Shown in pieces: positions 11,159 through 20,729 of a DNA stretch of 64,000 bases. Origin of the DNA: Bretschneidera sinensis. Lineage: Eukaryota; Streptophyta; Magnoliopsida; Brassicales; Akaniaceae. The stretch lies in the NCBI GenBank assembly GCA_023935145.1, contig CM043700.1:29807001-29871000 (forward strand). Reading direction: 5' to 3'. The notes below the pieces were generated by a model, which was not told the DNA's origin, searched no databases, and worked only from the letters and a program-made list of their open reading frames with translations. A program made the position numbers and the translations under genes. The first letter of the stretch is position 1. Every line of letters begins with the position of its first letter.

Positions 11159-12501
11159 TTATTGCTAATCCCTAGCAATTCAAGCGAAAACAAGAGATGA
11201 ATTCTACGGTGGGGATCACAACAAAGTAAAACAATATTAGTGTTAACCAAGAGTAATTCACATTTTGTCTCAAAAATTTCAGATAACACACAGCACATAG
11301 AATCCTTAACTTTCACCCAAGTTCAAAAGTAATCCAAACATCAATCTTAAGATCGCTATTGACTCTTTACATCCATCTTACCACAATCCATTAATCCAAA
11401 CATCCGGATGATTTTATGCATAACATTCTTGAATACAAGTCTTGGCCTCTAAAACATGATAAATTGCATGAAATTAATCACAAAAAACAAGCACTATAGG
11501 CTTATATTTCAAACCACTCTCCACTATTGTAGAAAAATCACATTACATTGGATCAATAGGTCTTTAATAAGCTTGTAACGTTAGGCTAAGGTAAATGTTA
11601 AGAAAGAATGGGAAGGATTTACAAGTAAAAGAACTCAATCTTTTAGCTTTAAACACAACCACTTTTAAGCACTAGATAACCTTACTTCATCACCCAAAAT
11701 TTTCAACTATTTTTCGAGCATTTTTCTCAAATCACCATTTTTCCTTTCTTTTCTTCTTTCTTTGCTATAGTTCACTTTTTTTTCTTCTTTTCTTTTGTAT
11801 TTTGGCATAAGACCATTCACCTCCTTTTTCATTTTCTTTTCTTTTCCATAACCCCAACTTATCTCCTTTAATGTACTTGGGTTATGGTAGTGATATTTTC
11901 TCATATTTTCATCCTTACTCCTTTTAAGTGCTTCTCAACAAATGTGTATAGCTAAGTTCTTTTAAGAGGAATGTAAGGATTAAATATTTTCTTAGGCTCA
12001 TAAAGGTGAATAAATGGGTTATTTGAAAGAAACAAGGCTCAAATTATTTTTAAAGCCAAATAGGTGACTAGTGGTAAATATAGCAATGGTAGGTTTGACA
12101 GGCTCAAACGGTCCAAAAAATGGCCTATATCATATCCTAAGTAATGTGCATTCTAGGAATTCGCCTTAAGTGGTTATCAAGTAAGTTCTAGAGCTTGTCA
12201 AGACTGCAAAAATATTCACAAAATAATCACACATAAAACTTCTCTAAATGTTTAAGACTAATCATACAATCTTACCACAAACTAGAGTCTCAAACCAAAT
12301 GAAGATTGATACTTAAATTAATTTCAAACCGAAGCAAAATTTAACTTCTTCTAAATTCTATCTACTATCTCAATTATGTTCGTATCATTGACATGTGAAT
12401 TAACTCCAAAGAAAACATAAAGCATGGTAAATATAAACAATCAAGGAAAATGACACCAAGCAATTCAAAGAAAAATATGAAAAACAGGAATATATTTCCT
12501 C
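11159..12501 (-). other. Interior of B: only 3' untranslated sequence
   Basis: No coding region. It aligns by eye to the reverse complement of 56,350-57,560 of element D (for example the shared caaaccaaatgaagattgat at 12293). Near 11861-11880 a second purine tract (minus strand ggagataagttggggttatg) is shared with D near 56,850. The right end is the deletion scar where PBS and LTR tip were lost. Confidence 0.75.
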
Positions 12502-12872
12502 CTTTGGGGTGTCGATTCCATAGGAAAACAAGTTAACTATAAGGAAAAGTGTAAACTTTAATACGAAATGATAAATTCCAAATAAGTAAATATGAGTTTT
12601 AATAGTAAAGTATTATGAGAAAATTATGTATTTGTAATGAAGAATATAATAAGGAAACAACAAGGTTCCGGGAATCCTCCCTAGGTTCGTTACCTTATTC
12701 CAATCTCGATTCAGTTGTTTTTATCTCGATTGCAAGTTTCACATTCCAAACATGCAATCAGTGTATATTCAATTAAAGCAAATGTAAACCCTAATATAAT
12801 TGTTATGAAGTACTCTTTGATTTCTATTCAAGCACACATGACCTATCCTATAGATTTATCAAGAAGCGACAA
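12502..12872 (-). mobile_element. 5' LTR of element B, left part
   Basis: It repeats the 3' LTR text from the ctttNgggtgtcgattcca position onward, so about 39 bp of the LTR tip are missing. It stops at the gacaa target (12868-12872) of element C. Spurious ORFs here are not genes. Confidence 0.85.
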
Positions 12873-13876
12873 TGTTGGTATTTGTCTAAGGTTTAAACAT
12901 GTCCAAACATGGTTCAAAGATGGATAAAGTTTAAACCAAGGTTGGAGAATTAAATTTTAGCAAGTTAAAAGACTGCACACATGTGTGTGCATCACTTTGG
13001 AGCAAGGTAAGGGTAGGTGCACTAGTGTGTGCACTTCTGCACACAAGCTGAAAGAGTGTGCGCACTGCAGGTGAAGGCCAGCACCGCACCGCGTGCAGCC
13101 CAGCACTGCACCATCTAGAATGCATACCTTCTAAATCACCTAGCACCAAACCACTCCCCATCAGCAGCACACCACCCAGAAAGTGTGCAAAGGCACTCTG
13201 CCCAGCACCGCACCGCACCCTGTTGAGCACCTAGGCGCTAGGCAAAGTCAAGCACACATGGACAGCCTATTTTAACCCTCTTTTAGGTGCGTGATTGCAA
13301 GGTTAAAACACACAGCACCACTTAGGAATGATGGAGGGCTATGATTAAGTGGTAATCATGATCAAAGGGTGAGGATTGAATCTCAAGAATGACTAAGAAG
13401 TGGGTGACTATAAAAGGGGTTCCCTAGCTTCATTTTTCAACAAGAGAAAAACACAAGTTTATGACATACTTTGAGATCAATTGTAATACCAGAGAGAATT
13501 ATGTGAGAGATATAAATATAAGAGGGACTCTTTGTAGTGAGGCTGGTTGTAAAGAGAGAGAAGTCTAGATTAGATATAAAGCATTGTTAGTTCTCATCTT
13601 CTTCCTTTATTCTCTTCTTGGTTTCTTCAAGAACTTAAGGTTTCTTGAAGGGGATTTTTGTAACTTGTAAGAACTATTTGATTTAGTGCAGAGAGTTTGA
13701 AGGAACTCACAGGGATGTAGGCACATTGTCGAACCTCGATAACAATTGCTTGTCTTCTTTCTTTCTTTGATTTTCTGTTCTTATCTTTGATTGCTGTGTT
13801 TCTTTCTACAAGTCATTCTAGACTTGGGTGTTTGGAAGATCACCACTTGGGCATCTTGTCAAGGTGATTTCCAACA
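12873..13876 (+). mobile_element. 5' LTR of copia element C
   Basis: 1004 bp, TGTTGG to CCAACA. TATA box ctataaaagg at 13408-13417. A GC-rich block with repeated CAGCACCGCACC-like motifs lies at about 13020-13240, upstream of the TATA box. The 99-codon ORF on the minus strand here is a by-product of this block. Confidence 0.9.
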
Positions 13877-13877
13877 G

Positions 13878-13889
13878 TGGTATCAGAGC
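13878..13889 (+). other. PBS of element C (tRNA-iMet)
   Basis: tggtatcagagc, one base after the LTR end CCAACA. Exact match to the usual plant copia PBS. Confidence 0.9.
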
Positions 13890-14113
13890 TTTGTTAGAGG
13901 GTATCGGAGCAAGAACAAGAAGGTGATGGAGCCAAGACTTCAAGAATCAAAGATCAACTTCTTGGGTGATTCAAGAACGGTATAAAGATCAAGATCTGAT
14001 CGTGTTCTTGAGGTAAATTCAAGAATGGTGTTAAGATCCATCTTCGATCTATGTTCTTAAAGTTGAAGAAAGCATTTGTGGATAGTTCATAAATCAAGGA
14101 TCTTGTCTGCAAG

Positions 14114-14837
14114 ATGGGTTCAAATTTTGGTATTGAGAAGTTTGATGGAAAGGGAGATTTTTCCCTGTGGAAGCGGAAGATTAAAGAGGTTCTTGTGCAA
14201 CAAAAGGTGGACTTGGCTCTTGGAGAAGATGATACTTTTCCAGCAAGTGTCACGGAGGACTAGCGGATTAAGATGAAGAAGATGGCATATAGCACCATCT
14301 TCTTGCACATGTCGGATAATGTCACAAGGGAGTGCGAAGACTCGGAAGATCCAGCTGCAATATGGAAGAAACTAGATAAGTTGTTTCTTGCCAAGACTCT
14401 CCCGGATAAGAGGTATCTTTATAAACGAATCTTTGCTTTTAAATTTGATCCTAAGAAAGAGTTGTAAGATAATCTTGATGCCAAGATCAGGAGTGCATCA
14501 AGTGGTAAAGGGTTTTTCTTTAAAAGAAGGCCAGCAACCATGGCAACTACCAGGATAGAGGTAGAGGAGAGAACCATGGGAGAGTGCACAGCAGCATGCA
14601 TGGCTATTACCGAGACAGAGGTAGAGGAGAGAGCTATGGGAGAGTGCACAACAGCATGCATGGCTACTACCGGGATAGAGGTAGAGGAGAAAGCCATGGG
14701 AGAATGCATTCCAAACTGAGATTTGGAAGGAAGAGTTGCTACTACTGCCATAAGGAGGGTCATGTCAAGAAAGATTGCAAGAAGATGACAATAGATAGAG
14801 GAGGAAGCCATACCAAGAATGGAGAGGCTTTGGATAC
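14114..14837 (+). pseudogene. Copia gag of element C
   Basis: The ATG at 14114 opens a frame with the motif FDGKGDFSLWKRKI, the N-terminal signature of plant copia gag (UBN2/DUF4219 type), and continues through AIWKKLDKLFLAKT to KFDPKKEL. There is an in-frame TAG near codon 50 and a TAA near 14465. A deletion follows, then the frame changes into an RG-rich tandem repeat (14536-14705) and a CCHC zinc knuckle CYYCHKEGHVKKDC (about 14738-14779), which binds the RNA genome. The insertion of A1 at 14838 separates gag from protease; the target duplication gatac is at 14833-14837. Confidence 0.85.
14536..14705 (+). repeat. 60-bp tandem repeat inside C gag
   Basis: Almost three units of 60 bp (20 codons) containing MHGYYRDRGRGES. 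The repeat lengthens the linker before the zinc knuckle with arginine/glycine-rich sequence. Confidence 0.85.
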
Positions 14838-16176
14838 TCTTGAGCGATTATATACCTAAATAAGTAAGCAGATAATCGTACTAGTTATACTTTCAAGTGC
14901 ACAAGGTCATCAGTGTAGTTTAGTGTGCGTAAGCAAGGTCATCTCCACAGGGATTGGTAAAGTTGCTTTTAGAATCAGTTTCTCTAAAGTAAAAAGAGAT
15001 AAATAACTATTGGAAGGTGATTTAATAATAATAAAGACATAGTGCTTTGATATCCACCACTAGTCATACTTTCCCAATTTGTATAAGGTATCAGTGCACT
15101 AGCCTTATTATGTATACTTACTGGTTGCCAACCTAAGGGTATGGTATCTACTCCTTAAGCTATTGATTTCCCTAAGCAATGAGTTAGGCATGATATCTAC
15201 TCTAACTCTTTCATTCCTTAAGGGCTTCAGCATGGTATCTGCTTGAGTTGTTCCCTAAGAAAACATAAGTACTATGAAAATCGACAACCACGTGAGACCT
15301 AGGGCATGGTATCTACTCCCGGTTTCCCATGTTGATTAACCCGGGTATCCAGATAAGATATCCCTTATTACTAATGTTAGACCCAGGACTTAGTCATCCA
15401 AATTGATCTAACTAACCTATCCATACCACATGCATACGTTGGCCTTACATATACATATGAGGAATTTAAATAAGCACAGACATTAATCAAGCTAAGTAAC
15501 ATAATAAAAGCTATTGGCAAAGATTTTATCAATGAATATAAATATGGGAATGCATAACTAGGGCTTCAATTGAGCCCTATAAGAAAGTTAGTTACACATA
15601 CTATATGAAGTAAACATTATAAATAAACTAAACATTAAAGGAGAAGAATAAACCCGAGAGAAGAGGCGTCAATTCTCTCCCAAGCTCTCAACTCCAAGTA
15701 CAAGAAAAGAGAAAAGTGTTTTCTATCTGAGGTATCTTTTTGTGTGTGAGTTACAAGTGTATTTATAGGTCTTTGAGAAGTTTTAAGAGACCCATGAGTT
15801 CTTAAACCTTCCTAAAATGAAAATTCTTTTATTTCCAAAATAGAGTTCTGCAGTTTACTGTTCACGCCTATACATGTGCGCTCGATCGCATATGTCTTGA
15901 GCTCGATAGCAGTGTGCGCTCGATCCTTCATATGTGCGCACGATTGCAATGTGCGCTCGATCGCATTGCATGGCGCGATCGATCGCAATTTGTCCAAAGA
16001 ATGCTCCAGGGATTCCAGATTTCTTCCTTTAAGTGCCAAAACTGCTTCTTTTTCTCCAAAACCCTATAAAAACATGTAAAACACACAAATGAAGTAAAAA
16101 AGACCAAATTAACGTAATTAAAGACCTAACAAATGTAAATAAGGGGGCTTAAATATGAATATTTAAGTACTTATCA
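14838..16176 (-). mobile_element. 3' LTR of A1
   Basis: 1339 bp, ending ...ACTTATCA; the first two bases are TC instead of TG. TATA box (minus ctataaatac) at 15759-15768. CGATCG motif array at 15876-15990, upstream of the TATA box. Four spaced copies of a GCATGGTATCTACTCC-like motif at about 15133-15320 lie in the transcribed leader. The U5 text ctccacagggattgg is near 14943. Confidence 0.9.
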
Positions 16177-17578
16177 CACCCCCAAACTTACACATTGCTA
16201 GTCCCTTAGCAATACTAAATTAAAAACTAAAACAAAAAAAATAGATAGATCCAATGTTCATGGTGTTAATCAAAAGTTTAGAATTTTCACAAAACTATGA
16301 TGCGCATTCATGAGCAAGCTTAACAAGTGTAAACATATTTTTGAAATGAATAAGAGTTTTGAATGTAAATCATTTTCATGAGGTAGTTTAAGACATCACA
16401 AGTTTGACTTTAGTGTGTGGTAACTAGCACACAAAAGATTGGGTTTCCAAGAAATTCAAACGTGTATTGTTTCGATGACTCAAGATTCACCAAACTTCCT
16501 ATTAGAGTCAACAAATATGGCATAGACTTTTATTTGTGAGATTTTTGCCAAGTTAGTTCCCTTAAGCTTTCTTGTTGACTCGTGTAATGAGCGTTTAGCC
16601 AATAACTCACAAACCAGATGGTTTTAGGGAATTATGTGTAAAGATACCCCTAAGGACTTACTAGCTCGAGTCAACAAGGCTACGAAACTTAACTGGTTTT
16701 AATGCTACCACTTAGAATTTTCCACCTTGTGACGTGACACTCAATGTTTACTGAGGTAAGAGGGCCAGTTACTCAGCGAAAAGTTCTTTTTAATGATTAT
16801 TTAAAATTTTCCACCTTTTGACGTGACACTCAATGCTTACTGAGGCAAGTGGGCTAGTTACTCAGCGGAAGATTTGTTTTTATTGATCATTAGGAGCATT
16901 TTTTTTCTTTTTGAGCATGAATCAATCTTTTCTATTTTTATATGCCAAAATGTCAATCTAATAGGTCATATAGTTTATAGTCAAGCAAAAGAAACATACA
17001 AATCCAAATAACATATCATACCCCACACAATTATGTGCTAATGTGCTCGTGATAATTTATGTTAAACTTGGGAATTCTTAAATGCCTAAAGGGCAGTGAT
17101 CTAGGTTCAAAACTTGATTATTGGCCTATATATTCAAAGTGTTAAGCTCGCTGATGAAGTCAAATCATAAAGTTTTGTTTAGATCTAAAAAAAAAAAGTT
17201 TATTGGACAAAATGAACATGCATTTACCTACGAAAATAGCATTAGAACAAAAAAACTGTGGGACAAGTGAGTGTGTGAATGTGTCCCCATACCCCCAAAC
17301 TTAAATTGCACATTATTCCCAATGTGTGAGTAGCATGGAAGGATCTGACCTGGGAGATGGAGAGCTATATGGCTGCCATGGCTTGGAGCACGCCCCCAAA
17401 CTTCAACTGGATGCACTAACACTGTCCTTGAAAGAAAAAAAAACAAAGATAAAATGGAAAACAAGTAATAGACAATAATATAAAATATGAATAATAACAT
17501 AAACTATAAAAAAGATATGTATTGGGGTGCCTCCCATGAGCGCTAAGTTTAACGTCTTTAGCCAGACGTGGTATCCTC
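16177..17578 (-). other. 3' untranslated region and PPT of A1
   Basis: The PPT (minus taagtttgggggtg) occupies 16177-16190. Two further purine tracts of the same AAGTTTGGGGG type lie at 17291-17304 and 17392-17403. A ~80-bp segment with gacgtgacactcaatg is tandemly duplicated at about 16714-16880. A block at 17524-17562 (ctcccatgagcgctaagttt and flanks) is shared with A2 and A3 right after the last ORF. No gene. Confidence 0.75.
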
Positions 17579-18706
17579 TCACTGTTGATCATCAGGTGGT
17601 GCAGTCGAAGAGGTACCGGGTGTCGGAGGTAGGCGATTAAGAATGGCCTGCAGGATAGCCTCCTGGCGTGCTAACCATGCCTCTAAACTATCCATGTGCT
17701 GATGTACGAGTGTGGTAGCAGCAGAGACCTCACATCGAAAGGAGGACAGCTCAGCTAGAAAGTGCTGGGACTCGGTGGGTCCCATGTCTGAATGGTCCTC
17801 CTCACGTACTGGGCTAATGACCAGGGTCTCGGTCTCCATGCGATCCTCCTCAACTCGCTCAGCTGCTGGAGCAGGTACTGGGGGTCCTTGTGGCATATGC
17901 GAGATACTGTGTGTCCACTGAGCCTTCCCGAAGAGGGGATGCTCTCGCATTGGCCCATCATTGTGGGTCCTCTTAATCCCCTTCTTCTTGAGGATGGAGG
18001 AGAGTAGGAACGGGAAAGAGAGGCCCCAAGCATTGGCCGTGGTATTCTGACTGCCATGTACGTGATCCCAAAACTTGTGCAGTTGGCTCCAAATGACAGT
18101 CGGGATTGAGTACCAGTGGCCTCTATGGAAGGTATATAAAGTCTGGAGAAACTAATCTCGCCACTGTGTCTTGTGCCCCAATGGACACACGTTACGCTGT
18201 AGGATCGTATCAACAAGCCACAGTCGATGAGGCAGCTTGGACCGGCTGGCTGCATTGTTATGCCTGTTGGTATACTGACCAACACACATGTCTGTGATGA
18301 TCTCTGCCAGGGAAAAGGACTCCGGCTACTCCTCGATATCAGTGTCCTCAGGAGGGGACTCATCGGTGTAATGAAAAGCAGCAGCGATATCGGTACTAGT
18401 CTCTTCGATGGGCGTGCCCCAGACTGAAGAGGTGAGGACTCCCAGTCTGCTGCAGTCGAAAGATAGATGCTCATAAAACTGGATTATGAGCTGGGAGTAG
18501 GCAGTGGAGCACACTGGCTTAAACAGCCTCTTCAACCCTCGATGTCAGAATTCTTGGACGGCCAATTGAGTGGCGTCCATGTGCCTGAATACATCATCGA
18601 TGGCGAATGAGGTCTCAAATAAAAGCTCACACTGCTCGATGCTGGGCTGAGATGATGAAGCACGGCTGCTGGATGCACCAAAGGTGGAAACTGATGGTCT
18701 TGACAT
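17579..18706 (-). pseudogene. Extra 3' ORF of A1 (plant transposon-protein type)
   Basis: The minus-strand ATG near 18706 opens a serine-rich N-terminus, then FETSFAIDDVFRHM, LKRLFKPV and LIIQFYEHLSF, then AEIITDMCVGQY, LWLVDTILQRNVCPLGHKTQ, WGLSFPFLLSSILKKKGIK, and a C-terminal acidic and coiled-coil-like tail ending TAPPDDQQ. Stops and at least one frameshift (around 18,330-18,200) break it; the last 123 codons (17950-17579) are open. The middle resembles D's 3' ORF (FYANV; LGLYFPSLITQLYIQAG) and the plant family annotated as putative plant transposon protein, often found in Athila-like elements where env-like genes may sit. No signal peptide or clear membrane segment is visible. Function unknown. 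Confidence 0.65.
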
Positions 18707-19598
18707 GCTGTGTTCTAGGTTCTGCCTGATTTGCGATCGATCTCAATGATGTGTGCTCGATCGCACATTGGACTATGCGCTCGATCGCAGATACCGTGTG
18801 CTCGATCGCACACGGTCAGGCTTTTCGTCGAACAGCTTGTGTGCACCAAAAAGACAAGCTATGGCTTACAAGTGTGGAACTCGTTCCTAACCCCCTGCAA
18901 ATGAACAATCACACATTCATACACAAAATAACATATATGTAGAATGCATTGCACAGTTTCTATTATTAAAATTCATGAGTGTGTGTAGAGTACCTTGTGG
19001 ATTAATGGGGATGGGAATGGAGTTAATGGTGGTTGACGGTGATGGAGGCAATGGATGGTGACAGATGATGGTGGAGATAGAAGTGGTGGTGAATGATGAT
19101 GTGTGGTAATGGTGAGAGGGAGTGGTGCGAGTGGAAACGAGAGTTTCTGAGGGCGAGTGTGCGAGTGATTAGTGATGAGGGAGTGATGAGTGTGAGTGTG
19201 AGTGTGAGTGAATTTTTAGACTTATAGCTAAACCACTGTCTACCGTGAGTGCGCTCGATCGCAGCGGGGCGCTCTAACACGTTTGAAGGACACGCTCGAT
19301 CGCACACCTGTGCTCGATCGCACTGGGGGATGCGATCGATCGTAAGCAGGGCACATGGGCACAAATAAAAACTTACCCTAGCTGAAAAAAATGATAAATT
19401 ATTGAAACAATACAACCTTACCATTTGTTAGTGGCCTCAGTGCCATTAACCTTACCAGAGGTGCTTGAGCTGTATGAGTAATTAAATTTACACTTGCTCA
19501 AGCACTTTCGTGTCACCATGCTAGTTGTTTGGAGGGGGGCACTTAGAACCCACATCAGGTGGTTCAAGTGCTTTTGATGGTTGCTTTATCTAGTATCT
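18707..19598 (-). promoter_or_regulatory. Spacer with internal promoter-like cassette before the 3' ORF
   Basis: Going 5' to 3' on the minus strand: CGATCG motif array (19343-19250), TATA-like agctataagt (19229-19220), a CA/CT-rich leader (about 19215-19020) with a GTGAGT-type microsatellite on the plus strand, then a second CGATCG array (18817-18733) 30-110 bp before the 3' ORF ATG. The same order occurs in A2 (62434-61800). The arrangement copies the LTR U3 layout (array then TATA). No protein-coding region is seen. Confidence 0.45.
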
Positions 19599-20729
19599 TT
19601 ATGCCTGGTCAATAAGATAAGGAAAGGTAGCATCAGTAAGTGCATGAGGTTCAATTTGAGTAACATACTTACTTGAAAGCTTTGGTGTGTTTTTGAAAAG
19701 GTGCACAACTTTATTGACATCTTTAATCACATTGTCCTCCTCCGGCCTAATGTCCATTCTTGTGTCCTTATGGTTGGGGATGGTCTCTGATTGATCAGTG
19801 TGATGGACCTGAGAAACTTCCTCAACAATATCTTGAATGAAGCTCACATTAGAATATTCATTATCCTCATTGACTGATTTTGATGTATTAAATACTTTAA
19901 ATTCTATCTCCTCATTATTTACTTTCATAGTGACTACTCCCATTTTTACACTAATGTTAGTATCAGCAGTTATCATAAAGGGGCGTCCTAGGATAATGGG
20001 TAGAGGTGATGGTAAAGTACATTCTTCCATATCTAATACTACAAAATCAGCAGGTATAATGAATTTACCTACTCTTACCAACACGTCTTCAAGGATACCT
20101 CTCGGTCGTTTGATGCTTCGGTCGGCTAATTGTAAAGTGACGGAGGTCGGTTGAAGCTCCCCCAAACCTAGTGTCTCGTATACATTGTATGGCAGCAGGT
20201 TGACACTTGCTCCTAGATCCAATAGTGCATGCTCGAACAGTTGGTCACCTAACCTGCAAAGAATAGTAAAACTACCTGGATCTTTTAGCTTAGGTGGCAA
20301 TTTTCTTAAAAGTACAACACTTACCTCTTCGGTTAAGGCTACTATCTCATGCTCTTGGAACTTCCTTTTGTTAGTGCAATAATCTTTTAAAAACTTAGTA
20401 TATGCAGGTATTTGTTTGATTGCATCTAACAGAGGAATGTTAATTTCAACTTTTCGCAAGGTTTCAAAAATATCAATTAGTTTATTGTCTTTCTTTTGTT
20501 TTACTAACCTTTGCGAGAAGGGTGGTGCATTCCACTTCTCTACTTCACTTACCCTTGATGCTAATGGTGTCTCTTTGGATGCTGTTGCAGATTCATTGGA
20601 CCCTATTACTTTGCCATTTCTCAAGGTTGTCATAGCATTTAGTTGTTGATGCCCCCCAGGGTTGGGTAATGTTTGAGCTGGGAGCTCTCCTTGCTTTCTG
20701 TCACTAAGCTCCTTAGCTAGTTGTCCCAT
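19599..20729 (-). CDS. Gag C-terminus and aspartic protease of A1
   Basis: An open frame of 376 codons. It starts in the tail of gag (MGQLAKELSDRKQ), passes the linker LNAMTTLRNGKV, a region with LLDAIKQIPAYTKFLKDYC and a retropepsin-like domain. The active-site motif is ALLDLGASVNLLP (DLGAS as usual in Athila-like proteases), followed by VTLQLADRSIKRPRGILEDV and LPIILGRPFM. The protease would cut the gag polyprotein. The frame ends in an acidic tail with LPYLIDQA-like text where RT should follow, but the next sequence is non-coding spacer. The ATG is simply the first one after an in-frame stop (a TAA in the gag part at about 20785), so it is not a natural start. The 5' gag part is broken. 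Confidence 0.85.
   Translation of the reverse strand: MGQLAKELSDRKQGELPAQTLPNPGGHQQLNAMTTLRNGKVIGSNESATASKETPLASRVSEVEKWNAPPFSQRLVKQKKDNKLIDIFETLRKVEINIPLLDAIKQIPAYTKFLKDYCTNKRKFQEHEIVALTEEVSVVLLRKLPPKLKDPGSFTILCRLGDQLFEHALLDLGASVNLLPYNVYETLGLGELQPTSVTLQLADRSIKRPRGILEDVLVRVGKFIIPADFVVLDMEECTLPSPLPIILGRPFMITADTNISVKMGVVTMKVNNEEIEFKVFNTSKSVNEDNEYSNVSFIQDIVEEVSQVHHTDQSETIPNHKDTRMDIRPEEDNVIKDVNKVVHLFKNTPKLSSKYVTQIEPHALTDATFPYLIDQA

Noticed and set aside
12931..13230. 99-codon minus-strand ORF and its partner at 27690-27990
   Set aside because: It lies in the GC-rich block of the C LTR with no protein similarity and is repeated in both LTRs.
13878..13889. tRNA gene fragment
   Set aside because: It is only the 12-nt PBS complementary to tRNA-iMet; no cloverleaf around it.
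14419..14811. 130-codon minus-strand ORF
   Set aside because: Shadow of copia gag and its 60-bp repeat on the plus strand.
15876..16079. ORFs rich in RSIA/DRA repeats (also 26688, 46574, 47793, 50299, 58994)
   Set aside because: They are frames across the CGATCG motif arrays in LTRs; both strands give such ORFs, so they reflect the DNA repeat.
17712..18297. Plus-strand ORFs over the A1 3' ORF
   Set aside because: Antisense shadows of the minus-strand ORF, which has family similarity to A2 and D.
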